DNA of 64,000 nt from Chionoecetes opilio (Eukaryota > Arthropoda > Malacostraca > Decapoda > Majidae): NCBI GenBank assembly GCA_016584305.1, contig JACEEZ010000427.1, forward strand, positions 100,001 through 164,000, read 5' to 3'. Under the pieces are notes generated by a model. The model was not told the origin of the DNA, did not search any database, and saw only the letters and a list, made by a program, of their open reading frames with translations. Shown here one piece after another: positions 21,408 to 33,323 of this stretch. The translations under genes and the position numbers were made by a program. The stretch's first letter is position 1, and each line of letters starts with the position of its first letter.

Positions 21408-24400
21408 GCCTCGTATACTCTTACAGAAACACTCCTTTATCCCTCGTATATTTTCAAGCACTATATCTTAAGAAACACTCCCTTATCCCCGTATACTCTT
21501 TCAGCACGTTATCTTCAGAAAACTCATATCCCCGTATACTCTTCAAACACGTATTTCTCTTACAGAAACACCCTTATCCCTGTTTTACTTTACAAGCCCG
21601 TTAAATCTTACGAAAAATCCCTTTTCCCTCGTATACTCTTTTCAAGCACGTAACTTTACAGAAAACTCCCTATCCCTTATATCTTCAAGCACTTTTACTC
21701 TTACAGAAACACCCCCTTTTCCCCGATATCTTACAAGCACGATACTTTACAGAAACACTCCCTTTTCCCTCGTATACTTTACAAGCACGTATACTTTACA
21801 GAAACACTCCCCCCCTTTTCCTCGTATACTTTACAAGCACTTATACTCCTTTCAGAAAAACTCCCTTATCCCTGTTAAACTCTTACAAGCACGTATACTC
21901 TTACAGAAACACTCCCTTAGCCCTCGTATACTCTTACAAGCACGTATACTCTTACAGAAACACTCCTTTTTCCCTGTTTTTACTTTACAAGAGTTTTTAA
22001 ATCTTTCAGAAAACACTCCCTTATCCCCGTATACTCTTACAAGCACGTTTTACTCTTTCAGAAACACCTTTTTCCCTCGTATACTCTTAAAGCACGAAAA
22101 CTCTTACAGAAAAAAACCCCCAGCCTCGTATACTCTACAAAACACTCCCTTATCCCTCGAATATCTAAAGAGTATACTCTTACAGAAACACTCCCTATCC
22201 CCCGTATACTCTTACAGAAACACTCCCTTTTCCTCGTATACTCTTACAAGAGTATACTTTACAGAAAACTCCCTTTTCCCTGTATACTTTACAAGCACGT
22301 ATACTCTTCAGAAACCTCCCTTTCCCTCGTTACTTTACAAAACACGGATACTCTTACAGAAACACTCCTTTACCCCGTATATCTTACAAGCACGGATACG
22401 TTTCAGAAAATCCCTTATCCCCCGTAACTTTACAAGCACGTAACTCTTTAAAAAACATCCTTTACCCTCGTATACTCTTACAAGCACGGATACTCTTTCA
22501 AAAAACCCCTTACCCTCGTATACTCTTACAAACACGATACTTTACAGAAACACCCCCTTTTCCCCGTTAAAACTTACAAGCACGGATACTCTTTCAGAAA
22601 CATCCCCTTTTCCCCCGTATACTCTTACAAACACGGATATCTTTCAGAAACACTCTTTTTCCCGTATACTCTTACAAACACGGTTGTTACAGAAACACTC
22701 CCTTATCCCTCGTATACTCTTACAAGCACGTATACTCTACAGAAAAAACCCCTTTATCCCCGTTACTCTTACAAGCACGGAACTTTACAGAAAACACCCC
22801 TTAGCCTCGATACTCTTACAGAAAAACTCCCTTATCCCTGTATACTCTTACGACGGTACTCTTACAGAAAAACTCCCTTATGCCCCGTTAAATCTTTAAA
22901 ACAGTTACTCTTACAGAAACACTCCCCCTTTTCCCCCCGTATACTCTTAAAGCAGTCTACTTTACAGAAACACCCCTTAACCCTCGTATACTCTTACAAG
23001 AGTATACCTTACAGGAAACATCCTTATCCCCTCGTATACTTTACAAGCAGTTTTACTCTTACAGAAAAAAACTCCTTTATCCTGTATACTCTTCAAGCAC
23101 GGTACTCTTACAGAAACACTCCCTTTTGCCTCTTTACTCTTACAGAAAAAACCCCTTTTCCCTCGTATACTCTTACAAGCACGGATCTTTACAGAAAAAC
23201 CCCTTAGCTCGTATACTCTTACAAACACTTTTTATCTTAAGAAACATCCCTTATCCCTCGTTTACTCTTACAAGAAACCCACTCTTACAGAAAAAACTCC
23301 CCATCCCCCGTATACTCTTACAAGCACGTATACTCTTACAGAAACACTCCCTTATCCCTCGTATACTCTTACAGAAACACTCCCTTTTTCCCCGTATACT
23401 CTTACAAGCATGTATCTTTACAAGCACGTATACTCTACAGAAACACTCCCCTTATCCCTATATCTCTTTCAAACAGTATACTCTTTCAGAAACACTCCCC
23501 TTTTCCCTGTATACTCTTAGAAGAATATACTCTTAAGAAAACCCCTTATCCCCCATATACTTTACAAGCAGTTTAATTTACAAGCCCCGGTAAAACCTTA
23601 CAGAAAAACCCCCCCCTTATCCCTGATACCTTTTCAAGACAATTTCTCTTTTCAGAAAAATCCCCTTATCCCCCAATATTTCTTACAAGCACGTTACTCT
23701 TACAGAAAAATCCCTTTTCCCCGTATACTCTTACAAGCACGTATACTCTTACAGAAAACATCCCTTACCCTCGTTTCTCTTAAAAAAGCCGTTACTTTAC
23801 AGAAACACTCCCATCCCTCGTATACTTTTACAAGCAGTATACTTTTACAGAAACACTCCTTTTTCCCCCGTATACTTTACAAGCAGATACTTTAAGAAAC
23901 ACTCCCTTTTCCCCGTATACTTTAAAGCACGGATACTCTTACAGAAACACTCCCTTATGCTCGTATACTCTTACAAGCACGTATACTCTTACAGAAACAC
24001 TCCCTTTTCCCCCGTATACTTTACAAACACGGTACTCTTTCAGAAACATCCCTTATGCCTGTATACTCTTACAAGCACGTATACTCTTTCAGAAACACTC
24101 CCTTATCCTGTATACTTTACAAGCCCCGTCTACTCTTACAGAAACACTCTTTTTCCCCCGGTTACTCTTACGAAAATCCCTTATCCCTGATATCAAAAGC
24201 ATGTTACTCTTACAAGCACGTTTTTATCTTTCAGAAACACCCCTTATCCCCCAATCTCTTTCAAGATGTATACTCTTACAGAAACATCCCTTATCCCTCT
24301 TTTATCTTTCAGAAACACTCCTTATCCCTCGTTACTCTTAGAAGCACGTTTTACTTTTTTCAGAAAAAAACTCCCTTTTCCCGTATACTCTTACAAGCAC

Positions 24401-26113
24401 AATACTCTTAAGAAAACCTCACCCCGTATACTCTTACAGAAACACTCCCTTTTCCCCCATATCTTTACAAGCCGTATACTTTTACAGAAAACCCAACCCC
24501 TTTTCCTCGTATACTTTACAAGCAAATACTCTTACAGAAACCTCCCCACCTCGAAATTTCAAGCACAAACTCTTACAAAACACCCCTTACCCTCATATAC
24601 CTTTTCAAGCACGTAACTTTTTCAGAAAACTCCCTTTTCCCTCGTTTTACTTTACAAGACATATACTCTTACAGAAACACTCCTTTTCCCTCATATATCT
24701 TAAAAGACGAACTTTACAGAAACACCCCTTATCCCTCGTATACTCTTACAAGCACAAATTTACAGAAACCCCCTATCCCTCATTACCTTTCAAGCACGTA
24801 TACTCTTTCAGAAAACTCCCCTTTTCCCTCGTATATTTACAAGCAGATACTCTTACAGAAACACTCCCTTATCCCCGTATATTTACAAGCACGTATACTC
24901 TTACAGAAAACTCCCTTTTCCCCCGTATACTCTTACAAGCACGTATATCTTACAGAAAAAACTCCTTTATCCCCCGTATACTTTACAAGCACGTAACTCT
25001 TACGAAACACTCCCTTTCCCTGTATACTTTACAAGCACGGATACCCTTTCAGAAAACTCCCTTCCCCCGTTACTCTTACAAGCACGTATACTCTTTCAGA
25101 AACACTCCCTTTCCCCGTATACTTTACAAGACGTATACTCTTACAGAAACATCCATCCCCCGTTTTACTCTTCAAAACGATACCTTTAAAAAAACTCCTT
25201 ATCCCCCGTTACTCTTTTCAAGCCCTATACTCTTTCAAAAAACACTCCCTATCCCTGTAACTCTTACGAAACATCCCTTACCCCGATACTCTTACAAGCA
25301 CGTAACTCTTACAGAAACACTCCCTTTTTCCCTCGTATACTTACAAACACGTATACTTTACAAAACGGAACTCTTTCAGAAAAAAACTCCTTTTTCCCCC
25401 CTTACTTTACAAGCACGTAACCTTACAGAAAACTCCCTTATCCCCGTATACTTTACAAGCAGTATTTTACAGAAACATCCCTTTTCCCTGTATACTTTAC
25501 AAACACGTATACTCTTACAGAAACACTCCCTTATTCCCCCGATCTCTTACAAGCCGTAATTTCAGAAACACCCCTTTTCCCTCGTATATTTACAAGCCGG
25601 ATCTCTTTAAAAAACACTCCTTTTTCCCTGTTACCTACAAGCACGTATACCTTACGAAACACTCCTTTTTCCCCGTAACTTTACAAGCACGTTTTACTTT
25701 ACAGAAACACTCCCTTTTCCCTGTTACTCTTACAAAACAGTTTACTCTTACAGAAAAAATCCCTTATGCCTCGTATACTTTACAAGCACGTATATCTTTC
25801 AGAAACCTCCTTTTTCCCTCGATACTTTACAAGGGACGTATACTCTTAAGAAAACTCCCTTTTCCCCCGTTACTCTTAAAGCACGTATACTCTTAAGAAA
25901 CAAAACCCCTTATGCCTCGATACTTTTAAAACACGTAACTCTTACAGAAACACCCTTATCCCCCGTTACTCTTACAAAACACTATTTCTCTTACAGAAAA
26001 ACTTTATCCCACGTATATCTTACAGAAACACTCCCTTTTCCCCCATATCTTACAAGACGTATACTCTTTTCAGAAACACCCCCTTACCCTCGTATACCTT
26101 TTCAAGCAGTATA
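21408..26113. repeat. 51-bp satellite, degenerate or poorly polished block (about 90 units)
   Basis: Units match the clean array at 27572-28880 (ACTCTTACAGAAACACTCCC, then TTATCCCTCGTATACTC and TTACAAGCACGTAT). They carry many single-base losses, homopolymer changes (TTATCCC to TTTTCCC) and dropped C in CTC. Errors continue into the first ~100 bp of the neighbouring Tigger-like element and then stop, which suggests a sequence-quality boundary as well as or instead of biological decay. Confidence 0.9.
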
Positions 26114-26209
26114 CAGTAAAAAACCCCTTTAAAAACGGCACGAAGGGGCTCTGGGCCCTTTCCCAGTTATCAATGTGCGAGTTTTGCAATGTCCTCCCTT
26201 TATAGGGGG

Positions 26210-26242
<33 letters not shown>

Positions 26243-26246
26243 ACTG

Positions 26247-26480
26247 TCAAAGCATAAAAACTACACTTACCAGTGAACGGGTAGAATAGAATGTGCTGGA
26301 TTTGATATCAAACTCAGCACAAATAGCACGCATGGACGCACCTACATCCATCCTTGCCAGCACTTTCACCTTTTCCTGCAGCTCAGGCTCTTCAATTCCA
26401 TTCCCTTCCTGCTGGAGACACCCTTGCGTGATGGAGCTGACATCTTGATATACAGTACTGTATGATGTAATCCCAAAACA
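26247..26480 (-). pseudogene. Tigger-like transposase N-terminal fragment (minus)
   Basis: On minus the start MSAPSRKGVSSRKG is followed, after a frame change, by ELQEKVKVLARMDVGASMRA and ICAEFDIKSSTFYS. This is the first helix-turn-helix (CENP-B N type) of pogo/Tigger transposases. It is truncated before the DDE catalytic domain, and the frame shift means no intact protein. Confidence 0.75.
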
Positions 26481-26865
26481 CGTAAAATAGGTGGCAAAGT
26501 AAAGCAAAGGTCAGGAACCAGCGCGTAGGCTGTCAGCTGCTGAGCCGTGTTTATGTCGTCCAAGCACCGTCTTGGATACGAATTCCGTTTTTTGTCGAAA
26601 TTAAAAAAGGATTGGTTTCTGCTTAAAAAACACAAGAAGCTTGGTAGGAGCCGAAATAATAATCAATGCAAAACATTGCAAACAATATCACAAAGTAGTA
26701 TAACGCACATTTCAGCAAGTGTTGTTGGATTGGGATTCGTAATCCAAGACGGTGCTTGGACGACAAAAACACGGCTCAGCCTACGCGCTGGTACCCAACC
26801 TTTGCTTTACTTTGCCACCTATTTTACGTGTTTTGGGATTACATCATACAGTACTGTATTTCAAG

Positions 26866-27000
26866 ATGTCAGCTCCATCACGCAAGGGTGTCTCCAACAG
26901 GAAGGGAGACTTCAATGAAATTGAAGAGCCTGAGCCTGCAGGAAAGGTCAAAAGGACAAAAACACTACTTTATGCGACTAAGGCTTTGCCGAGTGTAAGC
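26866..27000 (+). pseudogene. Tigger-like transposase N-terminal fragment (plus)
   Basis: It starts MSAPSRKGVSNRKGDFNEIE and continues EPEPAGKVKR before losing similarity. It is the inverted partner of the minus-strand fragment. Arms at about 26380-26600 and 26740-26960 pair, with a spacer of about 140 bp between them. Confidence 0.7.
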
Positions 27001-27126
27001 AAAGAGATGCAGTTATAACAGCAATATGCCGAGATACATTATTTTTTGCCGACTTTCTGTTTACATGTTCACACAAGAGGTTGTGAGGGCATGATATACT
27101 GAGTGAAAACCAAGCGATGCAATCTA

Positions 27127-27464
27127 GGGGAGGCGGTAGCAGAGTGGTTAGCGTCACCGAGTGGCGTTCTCGAAAACCCGAGTTCGATCCCGAGTGAGAC
27201 CCATAAATCCACTTGAAATCTTTCTGCACCGTCGAGTGGCCTAAGAACACCCACATGCCCTGTCCATTAACTCTACCTTCGACTGCGAGTGCATGGGAGG
27301 ACACAGGGGGGCGGCATGAGCCTCTAATTACAGGTGTCACTATAAGAATCCTGCCTGCGCCACCACTGGCGAGGGCCAACCATCACAGCCCTCGAGTGAG
27401 CCTCCAGGGCCTACCATTCCACCCCTGGAGCTCACTGCCTACACGCGCTATAGGCATAGATGGG

Positions 27465-27500
<36 letters not shown>
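27127..27500 (+). mobile_element. tRNA-derived SINE with full head
   Basis: The head contains an A box (GGTAGCAGAGTGGTTAGCG) and a B box (GAGTTCGATCCC). A unique body and a poly-A of about 35 nt follow. The body is shared with 20011-20275. The internal promoter boxes imply RNA polymerase III transcription of the source copy. Inserted inside the Tigger-like element. Confidence 0.85.
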
Positions 27501-27505
<5 letters not shown>

Positions 27506-27571
27506 TCTTTGCCTTGCCGAGTTATGTCAAATTCCGAGTTATACAGTGCCGAGTTATAAGGGTTTTACTGT

Positions 27572-28880
27572 ATACTCTTACAGAAACACTCCCTTATCCC
27601 TCGTATACTCTTACAAGCACGTATACTCTTACAGAAACACTCCCTTTATCCCTCGTATACTCTTACAAGCACGTATACTCTTACAGAAACACTCCCTTAT
27701 CCCTCGTATACTCTTACAAGCACGTATACTCTTACAGAAACACTCCTTTATCCCTCGTATACTCTTACAAGCACGTATACTCTTACAGAAACACTCCCTT
27801 TATCCCTCGTATACTCTTACAAGCACGTATACTCTTACAGAAACACTCCCTTATCCCTCGTATACTCTTACAAGCACGTATACTCTTACAGAAACACTCC
27901 CTTATCCCTCGTATACTCTTACAAGCACGTATACTCTTACAGAAACACTCCCTTATCCCTCGTATACTCTTACAAGCACGTATACTCTTACAGAAACACT
28001 CCCTTTATCCCTCGTATACTCTTACAAGCACGTATACTCTTACAGAAACACTCCCTTATCCCTCGTATACTCTTACAAGCACGTATACTCTTACAGAAAC
28101 ACTCCCTTATCCCTCGTATACTCTTACAAGCACGTATACTCTTACAGAAACACTCCCTTATCCCTCGTATACTCTTACAAGCACGTATACTCTTACAGAA
28201 ACACTCCCTTATCCCTCGTATACTCTTACAAGCACGTATACTCTTACAGAAACACTCCCTTATCCCTCGTATACTCTTACAAGCACGTATACTCTTACAG
28301 AAACACTCCCTTATCCCTCGTATACTCTTACAAGCACGTATACTCTTACAGAAACACTCCCTTATGCCTCGTATACTCTTACAAGCACGTATACTCTTAC
28401 AGAAACACTCCCTTATCCCTCGTATACTCTTACAAGCACGTATACTCTTACAGAAACACTCCCTTATCCCTCGTATACTCTTACAAGCACGTATACTCTT
28501 ACAGAAACACTCCCTTATCCCTCGTATACTCTTACAGAAACACTCCCTTATCCCTCGTATACTCTTACAAGCACGTATACTCTTACAGAAACACTCCCTT
28601 ATCCCTCGTATACTCTTACAAGCACGTATACTCTTACAAAACACTCCCTTATCCCTCGTATACTCTTACAAGCACGTATACTCTTACAGAAACACTCCCT
28701 TATCCCTCGTATACTCTTACAAGCACGTATACTCTTACAGAAACACTCCCTTATCCCTCGTATACTCTTACAAGCACGTATACTCTTACAGAAACACTCC
28801 CTTATCCCTCGTATACTCTTACAAGCAAGTATACTCTTACAGAAACACTCCCTTATCCCTCGTATACTCTTCCAAGCACG
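27572..28880. repeat. 51-bp satellite, homogeneous block (about 26 units)
   Basis: Nearly perfect 51-bp units; some units gain one T or lose the second half. As 51 is divisible by three, it yields open frames on both strands (to 563 codons); these are artefacts. On the TAK1 strand each unit carries two CTGTAAGAGTAT/TTGTAAGAGTAT sequences that resemble 5' splice sites. Confidence 0.97.
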
Positions 28881-28882
28881 TA

Positions 28883-29373
28883 TGCCGTATTTTACGGCTT
28901 ATAAGATGCACTTTTTTTCCTAAAAAATACCCTGAAAAATACTCATGCGTCTTCATAGACGAATGTTGGAATGAGACTGCCGTCAAGACTGGCGGGAGCC
29001 ATTCCGCGGCAACTTCCACCTCAGGCAAATTGGCACCAACAGCACCACCTATCGTCTGCTAGTGTTGATGTATAATTTACCACTAGGCTATCACACGTAT
29101 CACAAGCTAAGACTCTTATGTGAGTCTGCCACCAAGACTGGCGTGAGCCGTTCCACGGAAACTTCCGCCTCGGCAGATTGGCGTCAACAACGCCACCTAT
29201 CGTCTGCTAGTGTTGATGCAGCATTTACCACCAGGCTGTCACACGTATCACTAGCTTTTTTCAGTCCTGAAAATTATAACCCATGGTGAATTCATCAAAA
29301 CGATTTACTTATACTATGGATTTACTTATATTTTTAGACAAGAGATGTTATGTTTTTATATCTTTCAGATTTG

Positions 29374-29428
<55 letters not shown>

Positions 29429-29472
29429 TTCTTTCCAAAACCAGGGTGCGTCTTATAAGCCGTAAAATACGG
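28883..29472. mobile_element. TA-target TIR element at the satellite edge
   Basis: Ends: CCGTATTTTACGGCTTATAA (left) and its inverted counterpart (right, GCCGTAAAATACGG). TA duplications lie at 28881-28882 and 29473-29474, with satellite on both sides. The inside has a ~145-bp tandem duplication (around 28970-29250, units ending CCACCTATCGTCTGCTAGTG) and a T-run of about 50 at 29370-29425. No transposase is seen. Confidence 0.8.
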
Positions 29473-29514
29473 TACTCTTACAGAAATACTTTTGTCCCCC
29501 AGTGAGTTACCCAC

Positions 29515-29632
29515 CGGTGCAGGAGGGGCCGGGGCTGGATGGAGTGCAGGTAGGCGACGGCCTTGGCACACTGGAACAGCCAGGAGATCCCATGGGCCAG
29601 GTTGTACTGGGTGTTGGGAGAGTTGTGCAGCA
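29515..29632 (-). CDS. Tak1: TAK1 (MAP3K7) coding exon 4, alpha-D to alpha-E
   Basis: On minus, the acceptor TTGTGTTTCAG precedes TGCTGCACAAC, and the donor GTGGGTAAC follows CTGCACCG. It enters in phase 1 and leaves in phase 2 (118 nt). It encodes LLHNSPNTQYNLAHGISWLF, then QCAKAVAYLHSIQPRPLLHR with the last codon split. This matches the [20 protein letters not shown] region of vertebrate TAK1. The 51-bp satellite approaches to about 20 bp from its donor. Confidence 0.93.
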
Positions 29633-30010
29633 CTGAAACACAACACTCACGTCAGGACAAACAGAAGCTGGGGACTGCAGGCAAATACGTAACATGTTTG
29701 TAAGATAAGTCATAAGTAATCATCATAACCTCAATAAGTCATAAAGTAATTGTAAGTCGTTCATTCCCTCGTCTATGTGTTACCTATATATGTACCTAGG
29801 TATGTTGTTGTTTTTCTTGTATGCCTTCGGGTGAGAATAAAAGTATTATTATTATTATTATTATAAGACACATCCTACATAAGGCCCAGTGTTGTGTATG
29901 AGGGTGGGAGATGCACTGAGGTGGAAATGAAACAAACATAAATAAATCAATTATATCAACTAAATAAAACTGACAATGTTCCAAACTTTTCCGAGGCCAG
30001 TGATAGAATA
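29633..30010. other. TAK1 intron 3 part, no gene seen
   Basis: No coding signal. It contains an (ATT)n run at about 29846-29862. Confidence 0.5.
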
Positions 30011-30130
30011 CAGTAAACCCTCTCTAAATCCAACCTGTATTATTCAAACTTCGGATAATTTGATCTGTTTCGGGCCAGTTCAAATTTTTCAATAACTTTC
30101 CATAATTCGAGCAAGTTTGAATTATCCTTA
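30011..30130. mobile_element. Pogo/Tigger-like terminal fragment
   Basis: It begins TACAGTAAACCCTCTCTAAATC and includes repeated 'TTCAAACTTCGGATAATT'-type phrases typical of pogo/Tigger ends. I see no matching opposite end. Confidence 0.5.
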
Positions 30131-30229
30131 GCCTTACTAGTGGGAGTCTGACCTCTCCCGTGTGGTGCGTGCCGCGGCTGCCTAGCGTGATCTGATATAT
30201 GATAATTATCGTATAAACAAGACCAGCGG

Positions 30230-31103
30230 AGGAAGAAGGCGGGAGGGGGAGGAGGAGGAAGAAGGGGAGAGTAGGAGGAAGGGGGGGAGGGGAAGGAGGG
30301 ACGAGGGGATAGGGGGAGGAGAAGGAAGGAGGTGGGACAAGAATGGGAGGAGAGGAGGAGGAGGAAGGAGAAGAAAGGGAGGAGAGGAAATGGGAGGAGG
30401 AACTATTTTTTTTAAGTATCCTTCGATTTGTATACAATCCTTCAGAGTCCTTCACAGGCCTCTTCACTCCTTCACACATCCTACAGGAGTCATATGAGGG
30501 CATTAGAAGACCCACAGGATTGCTATAGTATTCCTAGATTTTTATAAGTACTTTGGCAATCACATGGGTGGCTCAAATAGGGATTAATAATACTATTACT
30601 AATACGGAAAATACTAATACTGATCATTGTATTGAAGTAATGATTAATTTAGCAATGCCTATCATATTTTTATGTCTTGTAGTAAGTTTTGTCTAATTTG
30701 TGGTTTTTAAGGAATATCTGGAAGTATCATGTCATTGTGAATTGGTTGAAATAGGGACTTCTAATCATTGTAACTGAAAACTGACTCCAGATTCGTGTTC
30801 AGCATGCCCGATAACTGCTAGGAACAAATTTTCAAGCAAATCTATTTATAAAAAAAATATTGCAAATTTTGCAAGGGTACTAGACTACCTACCCCTTGCA
30901 AAATTTGCAATATTTTTAGAAAAATTGATTTGCTTGAAAAAATTTTCCTAGCAGCTTTCGGGCATGCTAAACCCGAATCTGGAATAAGTTTTCAGTTACA
31001 ATGATTAGAAGTCCCTATTTCAACCAATTCACAATGACATGATACTTCCAGATATTCCTTAAAAATCACAAATTAGACAAAACTTACTAGAAGACATAAA
31101 TAT
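30230..31103. repeat. Repeat family A with long palindrome, copy 1
   Basis: A purine-rich start (GGAGGAGGAAGAAGG-type, 30230-30400) is followed by unique sequence. Then comes a palindrome of about 440 bp (30664-31103) with arms of about 200 bp. The left arm reads ATGTCTTGTAGTAAGTTTTG and the right arm its complement. A second copy spans 51090-53345. In this copy TTAA at 30707-30710 is uninterrupted. Confidence 0.85.
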
Positions 31104-31188
31104 GTCTGTATGAATACATCTTTCATACATAGTTAACCATATTATGTATTAGGTAAACATAGGCATAATTTTAAGCATGAGATCTTAA
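31104..31188. mobile_element. Left part of a 'GTCTATTTTTTTAACGAGG' MITE
   Basis: With 31886-31925 this matches the right half of the MITE at 41438-41649. It is split here by the TTAA element. Confidence 0.75.
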
Positions 31189-31885
31189 CCCTTTCACGCA
31201 CGGTGACGCGATTGCGTCAAAACGGGCCCGTCTGCAATCTGAGCTTTTGACGCGAATTGCGTCAAAAAACAGTTAAAAATTCGCCAAAAATAAAGTATTT
31301 ATCAGAATTGCGTCAAAATTTTCTGCGTCAAAGATCCAACCTAGACCTATAAAATAAACTAATTATCAACTCTCTCGTGTGAGTGGATGTGAAATTATAA
31401 GAGTTTGTGTGTCAGTTTCCACTCAGCAGGCAGCCTGTGCACGCGGATTGTCGTCCCTTTAAAACGTATCCCGAGCTGGCCATAATGGCCATATGAAAAT
31501 TATAATGGTAGCGTTGGAATCCTCATAAAAAATCCGCTTTTATTGGCATATAAACCATAAAAAGTTGACTCAGGAAGTTTCAAGCTACGAAGTGGTGAAC
31601 GTAAGTATTTCTTATTTCTCTTTACTCAATATTTTTTCGGAGTCGGTAAATTCCGCTATTTATTTGCATTTCTTGTTATTTTTTTCTTTCATAAGGCAGA
31701 ATAATCTCTTGCAAAACCAATGATATATAATAATGCCAGGAAAAAAAAATACACGTTGGTGAAATTGATAACATAAAAAAATAATTAGCCGCACAGTCTG
31801 GCCATTTCGCGGGGTCCCTTAGGGAGCATAAGACGGATGTTGCAGTGGACGGAAAAACTTATTAAACTTTTCGTGCGTGAAAGGG
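31189..31885. mobile_element. TTAA-target element (697 bp)
   Basis: Inverted ends CCCTTTCACGCACG and CGTGCGTGAAAGGG, flanked by TTAA at 31185-31188 and 31886-31889. The MITE copy at 41438-41649 has a single TTAA (41607-41610) in the same context, which is the empty site. The inside has repeated 'TTGCGTCAAAA' phrases (31210-31330) and no transposase. piggyBac- or Kolobok-type by target. Confidence 0.92.
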
Positions 31886-31953
31886 TTAAGATAGAATGGA
31901 ATTTTCGCCTCGTTAAAAAAATAGACTCTAGGCTTTGGCCAGGCAACACTCAC

Positions 31954-32092
31954 AGTGGTAGAGGGAGCCCCCATCCGCATACTCAATGACCAAACACTTG
32001 TACAGGCCAGAGGTACAAGCGCCATACAGATGAATGATGTTCTCATGCTCGACCCGCGCCAGCTGCTGGATCTCATTGTAGAATTCATTAAC
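31954..32092 (-). CDS. Tak1: TAK1 (MAP3K7) coding exon 3, alpha-C to hinge
   Basis: On minus, the acceptor CTTATCCCAG precedes GTTAATGAATTC, and the donor GTGAGTGTT follows CTCTACCACT. It enters in phase 0 and leaves in phase 1 (139 nt). It encodes VNEFYNEIQQLARVEHENII, then HLYGACTSGLYKCLVIEYAD and GGSLYH. The alpha-C Glu (in EIQQL) that pairs with the catalytic Lys is present, and EYADGGSLY forms the hinge. It parallels [20 protein letters not shown] of vertebrate TAK1. The exon's 5' end is repeated in the intron upstream. Confidence 0.95.
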
Positions 32093-32815
32093 CTGGGATA
32101 AGAACATGGGAATATAAGAACATAGGAACATAAGAAAATAAGGAAGCTACAAGACGCCCTAAGACCTACTGTATCTCATTGTAGAATTCATTAACCTGGG
32201 ATAAGAACATGGGAATATAAGAACATAGGAACATAAAAAAATAAGGAAGCTACAAGATGCCATAAGACCTACTGTATCTCATTGTAGAATTCATTAACCT
32301 GGGATAGAACATGGGAATATAAGAAATAGGACTAAGAAATAAGGAAGCTACAAGACCCATAACTACTGTATCTCATTGTAGAATTCATTAACCTGGGTAG
32401 AACATGGATATAGATAGGAACATAAGAAAATAAGGAAGCTACAAGATGCCATAAGACCTACTGTACCTCACTGTAGAATTCATTAACCTGGGAGAAGAAC
32501 ATAAGAAAATAAGGAAGCTACAGGACACCATAAGACCTACTAATACTGTACCTCATTGTAGAATTCATTACCCTGGGAGAAGAGCATAGGAATAGGAATA
32601 TAAGGAAGCTACAAGACGCCATAAGACCTACTGCATCTCATTGTAGAATTCATTAACCTGGGATAAGAACAAAAGAACATAAGAAAATAAGGAAGCTACA
32701 AGACGCCATAAGACCTACTGCATCTCATTGTAGAATTCATTAACCTGGGATAAGAACAAAAGAACATAAGAAAATAAGGAAGCTACAAGACACCATAAGA
32801 CCTACATGTGGTAGT
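32093..32815. repeat. Tandem array carrying copies of the exon 3 splice acceptor
   Basis: About seven units of roughly 85-115 bp. Each joins R1 sequence (AAATAAGGAAGCTACAAGA...) to CTCATTGTAGAATTCATTAA followed by CCTGGG. On the TAK1 strand that is CCCAG|GTTAATGAATTCTAC, the acceptor and first ~20 nt of exon 3. Some units have small indels. Confidence 0.92.
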
Positions 32816-32838
32816 TCCTGTCATAGAACAATCTTTAA

Positions 32839-33042
32839 CCCCTTGAGACTCAGAACGTAATTTCCATTGTAATTTGGCTACCATTAGATGATTTTTAGTG
32901 ACTATAAGCAATATTTTATAGATATGACCTGTTTAGTATCCTTGTCGACTAGCTAATTTGGTATATTCAGTTACTTTTCGTAATTTTATGGCTCGACAAC
33001 ACATCTTTTTATAGCAAAGGAAAGATCTGGGCGTGAAGGGGA
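32839..33042 (+). mobile_element. TTAA-flanked MITE, copy 4
   Basis: Left TTAA at 32835-32838. The right target is altered (ATAA). Body as in the other copies. Confidence 0.8.
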
Positions 33043-33096
33043 TAACTGGTAATGGACAAAACGTTGATGTAAAAGGAATCCTGTATTGAAATCATG

Positions 33097-33165
33097 TGTT
33101 GCAGGAACTACCTCGTGTAGGTCTCACGGCCTCTTGTAGCTTCCTTATTTTCTTATGTCTTCTTG
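33097..33165 (-). repeat. Dispersed repeat R1, minus copy
   Basis: On plus it reads GGAACTACCTCGTGTAGGTC then CACGGCCTCTTGTAGC, the reverse complement of the 15-kb copy. Confidence 0.75.
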
Positions 33166-33323
33166 TGTTGCTCTTCAATGTAAAGTTAACCCATGAAATA
33201 CAATAAATTTCATTATACAAAGAGGCAGTGAGGAGTACGCTAGATGCCTCACCGACACTATATCATGCTCCATTCCTATATTTACTCGCCTTACCTGCAC
33301 TTTTCCTTCCCTTACTCCCTTGA

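Larger units (their letters stand above)
26114..27570. mobile_element. Tigger/pogo-like element inserted into the 51-bp satellite
   Basis: It ends in CAGTAAAA... (left, partly garbled) and ...CCCTTATAACTCGGCAC-type inverted sequence (right, ...GGGTTTTACTG). TA flanks it at 26112-26113 and 27571-27572, with satellite on both outer sides. It contains two head-to-head copies of a transposase 5' end and a nested SINE. The internal inverted duplication shows it is rearranged, not a simple full-length element. Confidence 0.8.

Noticed and set aside
27213..28923. 563- and 487-codon ORFs (YSYKHVYSYRNTPLSL and similar)
   Set aside because: A 51-bp satellite is divisible by three and open in several frames on both strands. 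The ORF start lies in a SINE and poly-A.
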